From: a bacterium
Lineage (GTDB): Bacteria > Margulisbacteria > Marinamargulisbacteria > SXXA01
Direction of reading: 5' to 3'
DNA: 11,915 bases
Assembly: GCA_947502965.1 (NCBI GenBank)
Contig: CANNCG010000027.1
Coordinates: 1 to 11,915, forward strand
Every line of letters begins with the position of its first letter. Position 1 is the first letter of the stretch. The notes beneath the pieces are model-generated. The model had not been told where the DNA came from. It saw nothing but the letters and a program-made list of their open reading frames with translations, and ran no database searches. Shown here piece after piece: positions 1 through 6,067 of the stretch. Both the position numbers and the translations under genes were made by a program.

Positions 1-141
1 ACCTACCCCAAGAAAACCGACTGGAACTTGATTTCACAGTCCGATCTCGATACCATCCAGTTTAGGCTAAATCACCGTCCAAAAAAATGTCTTAACTTTT
101 TATCTCCAGCCGAAGCCTATGCTGTTGCACTTGCTGCTTGA
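1..141 (+). CDS. IS30-family transposase, C-terminal 46 residues (5' end outside window)
   Basis: Frame 1 is open from the first base to a TGA at 139-141. The encoded tail begins TYPKKTDWNL and contains LNHRPKKCLNFLSPAEAY. This matches the end of IS30-family DDE transposases, which carry a (F/Y)PK-x-T-D segment just after the last catalytic glutamate and then an LNxRPRKxLxxxTPxE block before the C-terminus. The catalytic residues lie upstream of the window. It is therefore not possible to say whether the transposase is intact. The 3' end overlaps, in convergent orientation, the 3' end of a small minus-strand frame (stop at 117-119). Confidence 0.8.
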   Translation, partial: TYPKKTDWNLISQSDLDTIQFRLNHRPKKCLNFLSPAEAYAVALAA

Positions 142-150
142 ATGTGGGAA
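1..150 (+). mobile_element. Right end of an IS30-family insertion sequence (partial)
   Basis: The window opens inside the end of an IS30-like element. The support is the transposase tail at 1-141. The DNA around the transposase stop, roughly 123-148 (TGTTGCACTTGC followed by a TTGAATGTGGG-like stretch), resembles the terminal inverted repeats of IS30-family elements, where the transposase stop often lies inside the right repeat. The left end is outside the window, so the inverted repeat and target duplication cannot be matched. The boundary near 150 is therefore an inference. Confidence 0.55.
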
Positions 151-287
151 CTTAAATCACGACTTTGTCGATCTGCGGTATCTTTTAGGTTTTTTAACTG
201 ATTTTCAACGACTTCATTAAAGTCTGGCGACGTGATGTTGGTTTCCAGGGCATCAATTTGAAGGTATGTTTGAGTTGCTTCAATCAT
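117..287 (-). CDS. Hypothetical small protein, probably truncated by the IS30 insertion
   Basis: This 56-residue minus-strand frame starts at ATG 285-287, with an AAGGG ribosome-binding-like stretch about 8 bases upstream. The start overlaps the stop of the preceding gene (ATGATTGA), which suggests translational coupling. An in-frame ATG at 315-317 is possible but lacks such support. The product (MIEATQTYLQ...) is hydrophilic and probably helical, with no recognised motif, signal peptide or membrane segment. Its last ten or so residues (SHIQAASATA) are encoded by the presumed IS30 terminal repeat, so the native C-terminus is probably lost. I do not recognise the family. The coupling to the gene upstream is the main argument that it was a real gene. 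Confidence 0.45.
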   Translation of the reverse strand: MIEATQTYLQIDALETNITSPDFNEVVENQLKNLKDTADRQSRDLSSHIQAASATA

Positions 288-504
288 TGTATATCCCTTT
301 GATGACCAATACGCCATCAGCCTGTTCTTCGGCCGCTATATCTTTACCCTGATGCTCTATAAAGTCTACGCCACTAAAACTAACACCTTTTCCAAAATTT
401 ACCCCTGGACCAAACGTAATCCCATTCACGCGAATTTGGCGTTTGGGTGTCAGCATCTCATTTTTTAACTGTTGAAAAATTTCCCCGAATTTATATCTAC
501 TCAT
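280..504 (-). CDS. Hypothetical protein, 74 residues
   Basis: Minus-strand frame starting at ATG 502-504, with an AGG-containing weak ribosome site about 9 bases upstream, and ending TGA at 280-282. The N-terminal third is basic and helical (RYKFGEIFQQLKNEM). The middle has short glycine/phenylalanine repeats, GITFGPGVNFGKGVSFSGVDF taken together at about residues 28-48, in which GxxF or GxxFG recurs and could form a small beta structure. The tail is acidic. I do not recognise a family. It overlaps the gene downstream by 8 bases and the small frame upstream by another 8. This dense packing is typical of phage or other mobile-element cassettes, but nothing here proves a phage origin. Confidence 0.5.
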   Translation of the reverse strand: MSRYKFGEIFQQLKNEMLTPKRQIRVNGITFGPGVNFGKGVSFSGVDFIEHQGKDIAAEEQADGVLVIKGIYND

Positions 505-707
505 TTTGATTTACCTGCTTTGCCTGATGTTCTTCAATATACACGTTCCAAGATGAAACCCTGATTTCAAATCGCGGCGGGAAGCTATTCCTCATAGGTG
601 ACCAGAGCGATTTGGAAAGGCATCCGGTCCGGGTTTTATTCCAGGCGACTATTCCATTTCCTCTGGATAGGCGTAATCAAAATCTCATCCTTGAGGAACG
701 GATCCCC
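497..707 (-). pseudogene. Decayed or fragmented minus-strand coding region
   Basis: Three minus-strand fragments lie end to end. The first, 707-639, reads GDPFLKDEILITPIQRKWNS and ends at TAA 636-638. The same frame continues to the next stop, TAG 585-587, with a piece ending PFQIALVTYEE. The third fragment is in another frame, 595-497: a 32-residue piece starting MRNSFPPRFEIRV that ends in a TAG overlapping the start of the 74-residue gene. Together they read like one protein sequence broken by a nonsense codon and a frameshift, but I cannot name the ancestor. Alternatively only 497-595 is translated, as a tiny coupled gene. No good ribosome site is seen for it. Confidence 0.3.
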
Positions 708-826
708 TCATCGGGGATTGTATTTTGGAACGGGTATAGCATAAGTTTATTGCGCTTTAATGGCGTAATATACCGCGAAATGACGTAGTATCAACACGCG
801 GTGGGTGAGGCTCGGGTGCGTTAGCC
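596..826. other. Intergenic stretch with no convincing intact gene
   Basis: No intact gene is supported between the small minus-strand frames and the PBP1A terminator. The stretch contains the decayed fragments noted at 585-707 and a short perfect inverted repeat (ATCCCC at 702-707, GGGGAT at 713-718, 5-base loop). An AT-rich segment at about 735-765 contains TATGCTAT on the minus strand, which could be a weak -10-like element for the fragments. Nothing else recognisable was found on either strand. Confidence 0.4.
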
Positions 827-869
827 AAAAAAATAAGTAAGGGCGAGCGGCGAAGCCGCGAGCCCTTAC
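827..869 (-). terminator. Rho-independent terminator of the PBP1A gene (palindrome copy 1)
   Basis: Read on the minus strand, the arms are GTAAGGGC (869-862) and GCCCTTAC (844-837). They enclose a TC/TC internal mismatch, an inner stem GCGGC/GCCGC and a 3-base loop TTC. A run of seven T (A827-A833 on plus) follows within a few bases. The PBP1A stop TAA (866-868) lies inside the first arm, so the hairpin forms at the very end of the message. The same arm-TC-GCnGC-loop design recurs at 5916-5946 and 7705-7731. Confidence 0.85.
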
Positions 870-2938
870 TCAAAAAAATTGAGAATTTGCTTCTGTGCGC
901 CTGGGTCTTCCGATTCCCCCGCATTGAGAGGCGGTTGTTCTGCTGGGATGATTTCTTCTTCATCTGAGACCCGTTTCGGGCTTATCCGGGTACTGTTTGG
1001 AAAGGCCATGACCGGGAGGTTTTTGAGGGCTTCTTTCATGAAATCACGCCACATCATGGCAGGCATCCACCCCCCTGTCATTCGGTTCATGGGGGTGTTG
1101 TTGTCATTGCCCAGCCAGGCCCCTGTCACTAGCTGGGGGACAAATCCAATAAACCATGCGTCTCTGTAGTCTGATGTGGTGCCCGTTTTGCCGGCAATGG
1201 GACGTGGTAAGTAGGCGTTTTTTCCGGTGCCATTCAGCACAACACCCGTCATCATATCTACCAGCTGAGCCACGGTCTCGGGGTCGGCTACCCGTCGTTC
1301 ATTGAGTTCATGTTTGTAAATGATATTGCCATCGCGGTCTTCAATGCGGGTGATGCCTGTGACATCCACACGGCGTCCGGCGTTAGCCAATACCCCATAG
1401 GCGGATACCAGCTCCAACATGGTGACTTCATGGGCACCCAATGGGAGTGAAATAAAGGGATACATCGGGGAGTTGATGCCCAATTGTTTGGCCACACGAA
1501 TGACATTTTCTGGGCCAATGGTACGGTTTATTTTGATGGCCACCACATTCACGGATTGCTCCAATGCTTTTTTGAGGGTGATTTCACCCAAAAAAGATTT
1601 GGTGTAATTGATGGGAGAGTACGGTCCTTGCGCTGTAGCAAAGGTCACCGGCGCATCTAAGACAATGGAATTGGGTGAAAATCCTTTCTCAAGTGCGGCG
1701 AGATAGACAAACGGTTTGAAGGTAGATCCTGGCTGCCGTTTGGCCTGTACACAGCGGTTAAATTCATTTTGGCGAAAATCTGTACCGCCCTGCATGACCT
1801 TGATATAGCCGGTCGCAGGTTCAATAGACAGAATAGCGGCCTGTTCGAAATTCAAAGGGAGATTCTTTTCTCCATAGCGCATCCCGCGTCCTTTATCGAC
1901 ATAGTCCCGGACAACATGCTCGGCATGGAGCTGTAACTCATAATCCAAAGTGGTATAGACCCGCATGCCAGAGGTCAAGACCGCATCTTCACCAAACCGT
2001 GCATTGAGCTGAGACACGATATAGGAGGTGAAATAAGGGGCCCTGTACCGAAAATCTCGACGCGGCGCCAGTTTCAAGTCTTGGGTATAGGCGGCATCGG
2101 CTTGGCTTTGGGAGATGACATTGATTTTGGCCATACGGTTCAATACGGTTTTCTGACGTTGTTTGGCAAAGGTGTAGTTTCGGAAAGGGCTAAATAGCTC
2201 AGGCCCTTTCAAAAGCCCAATGATCATGGCGGACTCGGCCAGATTCAAGTCTTTGGCGCGTTTGCCAAAGTAGAGTTGTGCAGCAGACTCTATGCCATAG
2301 GCATTGTGTCCCCAATACACCTGGTTGAGGTACATTTCGAGAATGTCTGTTTTTGTATAGCTTCTCTCGATCTGAATGGCCAAAATAGCCTCGGCAACCT
2401 TGCGGCTGAGTTTTTTCTGTTTGTGGAGAAAGAGATTTCTGGCCAGCTGCTGTGTGAGGGTGCTGCCCCCCTCTACGAAACTCATGGACAAGGCATTCTT
2501 GAGCATCGCACGTGCAATGCCTTTAAAATTAATGCCATGATGACGGTAAAAATCGGTATCTTCTGTGGCAATAACGGCTTGTTTGATAAACGGAGAAATT
2601 TCTTCCAGAGGCATCAAAATGCGGTTTTCTTCTTGGTGTAATTCTGCCAAAACAATTTTTTTATCTGAATAAATTTTGGTGGTTTCAGAGGGAACATAGG
2701 AGCTGATGAGGTCCACACTGGGCAAGGTTTTGGCCACACTGAGGACATAGAGGGTCAGGACCACCCCGCCCACAAGGCATGCCAAAAACAGCATACCCAG
2801 AAGGGTAGAAAAAAACTTCACCCGACGTGCGGCGCGAACTTGTTTGTAATCATAATTAGACCCTGTTTTGGATCTGGGCGTTTTACCTATAGCACGACGG
2901 GATCGAAAAATCAGAATCTTCACCTCAATAATATACAC
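866..2938 (-). CDS. mrcA: Penicillin-binding protein 1A (class A, bifunctional transglycosylase/transpeptidase)
   Basis: It polymerises lipid II into glycan strands and cross-links the peptides at the outer face of the inner membrane. The 690 residues give a basic cytoplasmic tail (1-42), one membrane anchor (about 43-66), then a GT51 domain with catalytic Glu126 in ATEDTDFYRHHG, GGSTLTQQ (157-164) and the EMYLNQVYWG block. The transpeptidase domain has SxxK (Ser405, Lys408), SVN (462-464) and KTGT (584-587). All key residues are present. It is shorter than E. coli PBP1A (about 850 residues), with little room for an inserted OB-type domain. The first start, GTG at 2936-2938, has no clear ribosome site. 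A second GTG at 2921-2923 is equally weak, and the next ATG falls inside the membrane anchor, so the start is unsure. Confidence 0.95.
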   Translation of the reverse strand: MYIIEVKILIFRSRRAIGKTPRSKTGSNYDYKQVRAARRVKFFSTLLGMLFLACLVGGVVLTLYVLSVAKTLPSVDLISSYVPSETTKIYSDKKIVLAELHQEENRILMPLEEISPFIKQAVIATEDTDFYRHHGINFKGIARAMLKNALSMSFVEGGSTLTQQLARNLFLHKQKKLSRKVAEAILAIQIERSYTKTDILEMYLNQVYWGHNAYGIESAAQLYFGKRAKDLNLAESAMIIGLLKGPELFSPFRNYTFAKQRQKTVLNRMAKINVISQSQADAAYTQDLKLAPRRDFRYRAPYFTSYIVSQLNARFGEDAVLTSGMRVYTTLDYELQLHAEHVVRDYVDKGRGMRYGEKNLPLNFEQAAILSIEPATGYIKVMQGGTDFRQNEFNRCVQAKRQPGSTFKPFVYLAALEKGFSPNSIVLDAPVTFATAQGPYSPINYTKSFLGEITLKKALEQSVNVVAIKINRTIGPENVIRVAKQLGINSPMYPFISLPLGAHEVTMLELVSAYGVLANAGRRVDVTGITRIEDRDGNIIYKHELNERRVADPETVAQLVDMMTGVVLNGTGKNAYLPRPIAGKTGTTSDYRDAWFIGFVPQLVTGAWLGNDNNTPMNRMTGGWMPAMMWRDFMKEALKNLPVMAFPNSTRISPKRVSDEEEIIPAEQPPLNAGESEDPGAQKQILNFFE

Positions 2939-3161
2939 GAAAGTCTGAATTTTTATTAAAAATACTCAGCACTTTTGCTAAGGTAAAACATAACGACTTT
3001 TGAGGCAAGGCGATTCCACAAAGTGTCGGGCAACCGAGACGCCATGGAAGGGGAATTGAAAGGGCTATGACCCAAACCTGCGCCCCCAAGCCCCCCTCGT
3101 TAAACCCCATTCGCCGTGGTAGGGTAAGGGGTCTGTAGAAATCCAGAAAGGACGTTGCTCC
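2939..3161. promoter_or_regulatory. Divergent intergenic region between PBP1A and mscS
   Basis: These 223 bases must drive both divergent genes. On the minus strand a loose sigma70-like pair, TTTACC then TATTTT about 17 bases apart (within 2955-2990), could serve PBP1A. A small hairpin (TTAGCA/TGCTGA with a wobble, 4-base loop) overlaps that spacer. No strong plus-strand promoter could be picked out. The mscS-proximal half is rich in C and G runs. The ribosome site of mscS is AAAGGA at 3147-3152. Confidence 0.35.
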
Positions 3162-4238
3162 ATGCTTGAACGACTCGCACGCGAATTGGATATCATTGGT
3201 ATTCATGACGTTATTCTCCCTATTGCACTTTTCTTTTCCGCCTTGCTTTTGGGCCTTCTGGCCGACAAAATCTGTCTCCAATATCTCCGGGCCTGGGCTA
3301 AAAAAACAGACTGGGAAGGCGACGACCATGTGGTGAACTCCTTGCGTGGTATGCCCACCTTATGGGGAGTTCTGATCGGTATGTTTTTGGTATTTCAGAC
3401 CACCTCCATTCCCATTAAATATATGGTGGGTATCGAAAAGGCCTTGCTGGTCATTGCTATTTTTTCTGTGACCCGCATCATTGAAAAAATGATCTCTACC
3501 TTTATGGACCATTTGGGTCAAAAATCCGGGCACGCCCTGCCAGGGACGTCTATTTTTAACAATATTATTAAGCTGAGTATTTATATTCTGGGGACACTGA
3601 TGGCACTCCACGCTATTGGGATTTCGGTGACTCCCTTGATTACAGCCTTGGGGATTGGGGGATTGGCGGTGGCGTTGGCCCTACAGAGTACCTTGGCCAA
3701 CCTTTTTGGGGGCATCCAGTTGATTTTGTCCAAACAGGTCAATATTGGGGACTATATTCGATTGGGATCTGGGGAAGAGGGCTATGTGACAGACATCACT
3801 TGGCGCAACACCACGATCACGGCGATGCAGAACAACACGATTATCGTCCCCAATTCCAATATTGCTACCCTGAATATTGTGAACTATAGTCGGGATCTCA
3901 AAAACTTGTCTTTCACGGTACCTGTGGGCGTGAGTTACGCCAGTGATTTGGACCATGTGGAGCGTGTGACATTGGCTGTCGTGGCCCAAATGCAGCAGGA
4001 TCACCCGGACAAAATGCCGGTTTTTGAGCCGGCATTGCGGTTCTCTGCGTTTGCGGATTCGTCGATCACGGTGACGGTCATTCTGCGTACATTGGAATAC
4101 GGGTTTCAGTTTGAGCTTCGCAGCTATTTCATCAAACGCTTGCATACCGCGTTTCGACTAGAGGGGATTGAAATCCCCTTTCCTATCCGAACCTTGCATA
4201 TCACACCGCCGCTTTCATCGAAGGCGCTTTCGCTATGA
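3162..4238 (+). CDS. mscS: MscS-family small-conductance mechanosensitive channel
   Basis: It opens under membrane tension to release solutes during osmotic downshock. The 358 residues contain likely membrane segments near 17-38, 63-83, 88-106 and 135-153. The pore helix (about 156-190) is the classic glycine/alanine-rich MscS sequence, with GIGGLAVALALQSTLANLFGG across residues 164-184. The beta domain follows, with the family signature (GYVTDITWRNTTI at 207-219, then IIVPNSNI), and then a mixed alpha/beta C-terminal domain. It has more membrane segments than E. coli MscS (286 residues, three helices), as in many YnaI- or plant-like members. The start has AAAGGA nine bases upstream. Its stop overlaps the gltX start (ATGA), so the two are probably cotranscribed and coupled. 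Confidence 0.92.
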   Translation: MLERLARELDIIGIHDVILPIALFFSALLLGLLADKICLQYLRAWAKKTDWEGDDHVVNSLRGMPTLWGVLIGMFLVFQTTSIPIKYMVGIEKALLVIAIFSVTRIIEKMISTFMDHLGQKSGHALPGTSIFNNIIKLSIYILGTLMALHAIGISVTPLITALGIGGLAVALALQSTLANLFGGIQLILSKQVNIGDYIRLGSGEEGYVTDITWRNTTITAMQNNTIIVPNSNIATLNIVNYSRDLKNLSFTVPVGVSYASDLDHVERVTLAVVAQMQQDHPDKMPVFEPALRFSAFADSSITVTVILRTLEYGFQFELRSYFIKRLHTAFRLEGIEIPFPIRTLHITPPLSSKALSL

Positions 4239-5677
4239 TGCGCGTTCGTTTTGCCCCGTCCCCAACCGGCAATCTCCATATTGGAACGTTGAGAACAGCA
4301 CTCTTTAACCAATTGTTTGCCAAAGCCCAAGGGGCTACTACGGTGTTGCGTATCGAAGACACCGATCTGGCGCGTTCAAACCCGGCCTATGAAACCAGTA
4401 TCATGGCGGGGTTGGCGTGGATGGGGCTCACGCCTGACGAGGGCCCCCACCATGAGGGGGGCTATGGGCCCTATCGCCAATCTGAGCGTATGGCGTTTTA
4501 CCGAGCCGCCGTGGACCGTTTGATGGCGTCTGGACATGCCTATTTTTGTTTTTGTAGTGCGGCTGATCTGGAGGCAGAACGGGCCGATGCCGATGCCCAA
4601 AAAAAGCCCTATGTCTATTCGGGAAAATGTCGCCATCTGTCTGTGGAAATAAGGGACGCGTATCTGGCCCAAAAACGTCCCTATACCTATAAATTTCATG
4701 TCCCTATAGAAGGCGAGATCATGGTGTCAGACCTGATTCGGGGCGATATTGTATTTGAAAGTCGCTTGATCGGCGATTTTGTCATGATGAAGTCAGATGG
4801 CATGCCGTCTTATAATTTTGCGGTGGTGGTGGATGATATCGCGATGGCCATCACCCATGTCATTCGGGGCGAAGATCATATTTCCAATACACCAAAGCAG
4901 ATTACGTTGTTCCATGCCTTGGGTGCCACGGTTCCGGCCTTTGCCCATTTGCCCATGATTTTGGGCCCTGACAAATCAAAACTCTCCAAACGGCATGGCG
5001 CGACGAATGTCACTGAATACAGAGAACAAGGTTTTTTGGCGGAAGCTATGTTTAATTATTTGTCCCTACTGGGATGGTCCTCACCGGATGACAAAGAAAT
5101 CATGACACCAGATGAGACGTTTGCCCGTTTTTCTTTGGATCGGGTGTCCAAATCTGGGGCGGTCTTTGATCTCACCAAGCTCACTTGGATGAATGGTCAG
5201 TACATTCGCGCCATGTCATCGTCTGATTTCTATCAGGCGGTGCGTCCTTTTCTGACGGAGGACAACCGTCATGCCATGGCGTCTTTGACGGAAAAACAAT
5301 GGGAAGACGCGTGTTTTTCGGTGAGAGACAATGTCGAGACGCTGATTCAGATCAACGACTATGTGACAGTGTACACGATGAGCGATCCCTCTTTTCAGGC
5401 TGCGACAGCCGCTGTGACGTGGCAGGCAACGGATATGACCGTCATAGCAGCTTTTGCGGCGGGATGGGAGGCCCAGGGGCCGATGACAGCGGAAGCCATT
5501 GATGGTCTGATCGCGACTATCGTGACCCAAACGGGTTTGGGCAAAGGTAAGGTCTACAAACCCATTCGTTTGGCGACATCGGGCCTGGGCACTGGGCCCC
5601 ATATTGCGGCTTACCTGCATGTGTTTGGCCATGATAAGGTGCTACGGCGTTTGCGTAGGACACTGGAGGCACAATGA
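4235..5677 (+). CDS. gltX: Glutamyl-tRNA synthetase
   Basis: It charges tRNA-Glu (in many bacteria also tRNA-Gln, for later amidation) with glutamate in the cytoplasm. The 480-residue length is normal. The class I HIGH motif appears as HIGT (15-18) after RFAPSPTGNL, and the KMSKS motif as KLSKR (about 249-253) in DKSKLSKRHG. Cysteines in FCFC and SGKC (about 103-135) fit the zinc-binding site of this family. The C-terminal half is the all-helical anticodon-binding domain, ending in VLRRLRRTLEAQ. Two consecutive ATG codons (4235, 4238) overlap the mscS stop. There is no good ribosome site, so translation is probably coupled to mscS. The sequence does not show whether the enzyme is discriminating or non-discriminating. 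Confidence 0.96.
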   Translation: MMRVRFAPSPTGNLHIGTLRTALFNQLFAKAQGATTVLRIEDTDLARSNPAYETSIMAGLAWMGLTPDEGPHHEGGYGPYRQSERMAFYRAAVDRLMASGHAYFCFCSAADLEAERADADAQKKPYVYSGKCRHLSVEIRDAYLAQKRPYTYKFHVPIEGEIMVSDLIRGDIVFESRLIGDFVMMKSDGMPSYNFAVVVDDIAMAITHVIRGEDHISNTPKQITLFHALGATVPAFAHLPMILGPDKSKLSKRHGATNVTEYREQGFLAEAMFNYLSLLGWSSPDDKEIMTPDETFARFSLDRVSKSGAVFDLTKLTWMNGQYIRAMSSSDFYQAVRPFLTEDNRHAMASLTEKQWEDACFSVRDNVETLIQINDYVTVYTMSDPSFQAATAAVTWQATDMTVIAAFAAGWEAQGPMTAEAIDGLIATIVTQTGLGKGKVYKPIRLATSGLGTGPHIAAYLHVFGHDKVLRRLRRTLEAQ

Positions 5678-5868
5678 GCCAGGCCGAAGAATGCCCCCAT
5701 TGTGGGGGGCTATTTGAAGACCGAGAGAAGTATCGCAATATCCAAATCCGGGCCAAGACATGTGGCTGTGACAGCGGGGGATCCGAAGATCGGGAACCCT
5801 CGTTTCGGCATTGGAACAAGCGGATTACCCCAGGGGAAGATGGCCTGAGCCAGCGGGACGCTGGTTAG
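5674..5868 (+). CDS. Small cysteine-containing (possible zinc-binding) protein of unknown function
   Basis: A 64-residue frame begins at an ATG overlapping the gltX stop (ATGA), with GGAGG at 5665-5669 ahead of it. Overlap plus ribosome site make it a credible coupled gene. The N-terminus holds CPHC (Cys7, Cys10), and about twenty residues later CGC (Cys30, Cys32). Four cysteines in a CxxC...CxC arrangement could hold one zinc ion, although a standard zinc ribbon would have a second CxxC. The rest is charged and hydrophilic, with no membrane segment. I do not recognise the family. Its position suggests a link to gltX expression or tRNA/translation function, but this is only inference from context. 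Confidence 0.6.
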   Translation: MSQAEECPHCGGLFEDREKYRNIQIRAKTCGCDSGGSEDREPSFRHWNKRITPGEDGLSQRDAG

Positions 5869-5890
5869 GGCGCCAATCCCCTTTTTTTTT
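5848..5890 (+). terminator. Possible terminator after the mscS-gltX operon
   Basis: A hairpin AGCCAGCG (5848-5855), loop GGA, CGCTGGTT (5859-5866) has eight pairs including one G-T. It overlaps the end of the small gene. A nine-T run (5882-5890) lies 15 bases further on. The distance is longer than usual, and only a short GGG/CCC stem sits directly before the T run, so termination here is plausible but not classical. Confidence 0.4.
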
Positions 5891-5915
5891 CGGGCAGCCC
5901 TGCCTCTTGGGAGTT

Positions 5916-5946
5916 TGAGGACGAGCCGCGCAGCGGCGAGCCCTCA
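5916..5946. repeat. Intergenic palindrome, copy 2
   Basis: Outer arms TGAGGAC (5916-5922) and GCCCTCA (5940-5946) pair with one mismatch. Inside are GA/GA and a GCCGC/GCGGC stem with a 3-base loop GCA. This is the same architecture as the PBP1A terminator at 837-869 and the element at 7705-7731. No T run follows directly on either strand, so it is not an obvious terminator. It lies between the gltX operon and dppA. Confidence 0.6.
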
Positions 5947-6031
5947 GAAAAAGAGTTTCCCCTTCCTGGGAAGGTTCCAGGGGATGGGATTTTAAAAACA
6001 GACATGGGATGGCGCATTTGGCGATAGTGCC

Positions 6032-6058
6032 TTGACAGAATTGTGGCGTACTCGCTTT
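6032..6058 (+). promoter_or_regulatory. Possible sigma70-like promoter for dppA
   Basis: A perfect -35 hexamer TTGACA sits at 6032-6037. The segment 17-18 bases on is a poor -10 match (CTTTCA or TTTCAT near 6055-6060), and a start site there would leave almost no leader before ATG 6068. No classic ribosome site precedes that ATG. The match may be chance. Confidence 0.25.
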
Positions 6059-6067
6059 CATACACCC

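Noticed and set aside
702..718. ATCCCC/GGGGAT inverted repeat as an operator or terminator
   Set aside because: The stem has only 6 pairs, no T run follows and no intact gene is linked to it. Too short to call.
585..720. Two SPMR-like encoded pieces (near 595 and 712) as a protein or DNA repeat
   Set aside because: The matching bases are few and scattered, and the frames are broken. Not above chance.
757..963. Minus-strand frame of 68 residues overlapping the end of PBP1A
   Set aside because: It overlaps the PBP1A 3' end and the terminator, has basic low-information content and no gene-like context. Most likely chance.
6032..6067. TTG start twelve codons upstream of dppA
   Set aside because: The lipoprotein signal begins cleanly at ATG 6068, and the extra residues would precede it without purpose.
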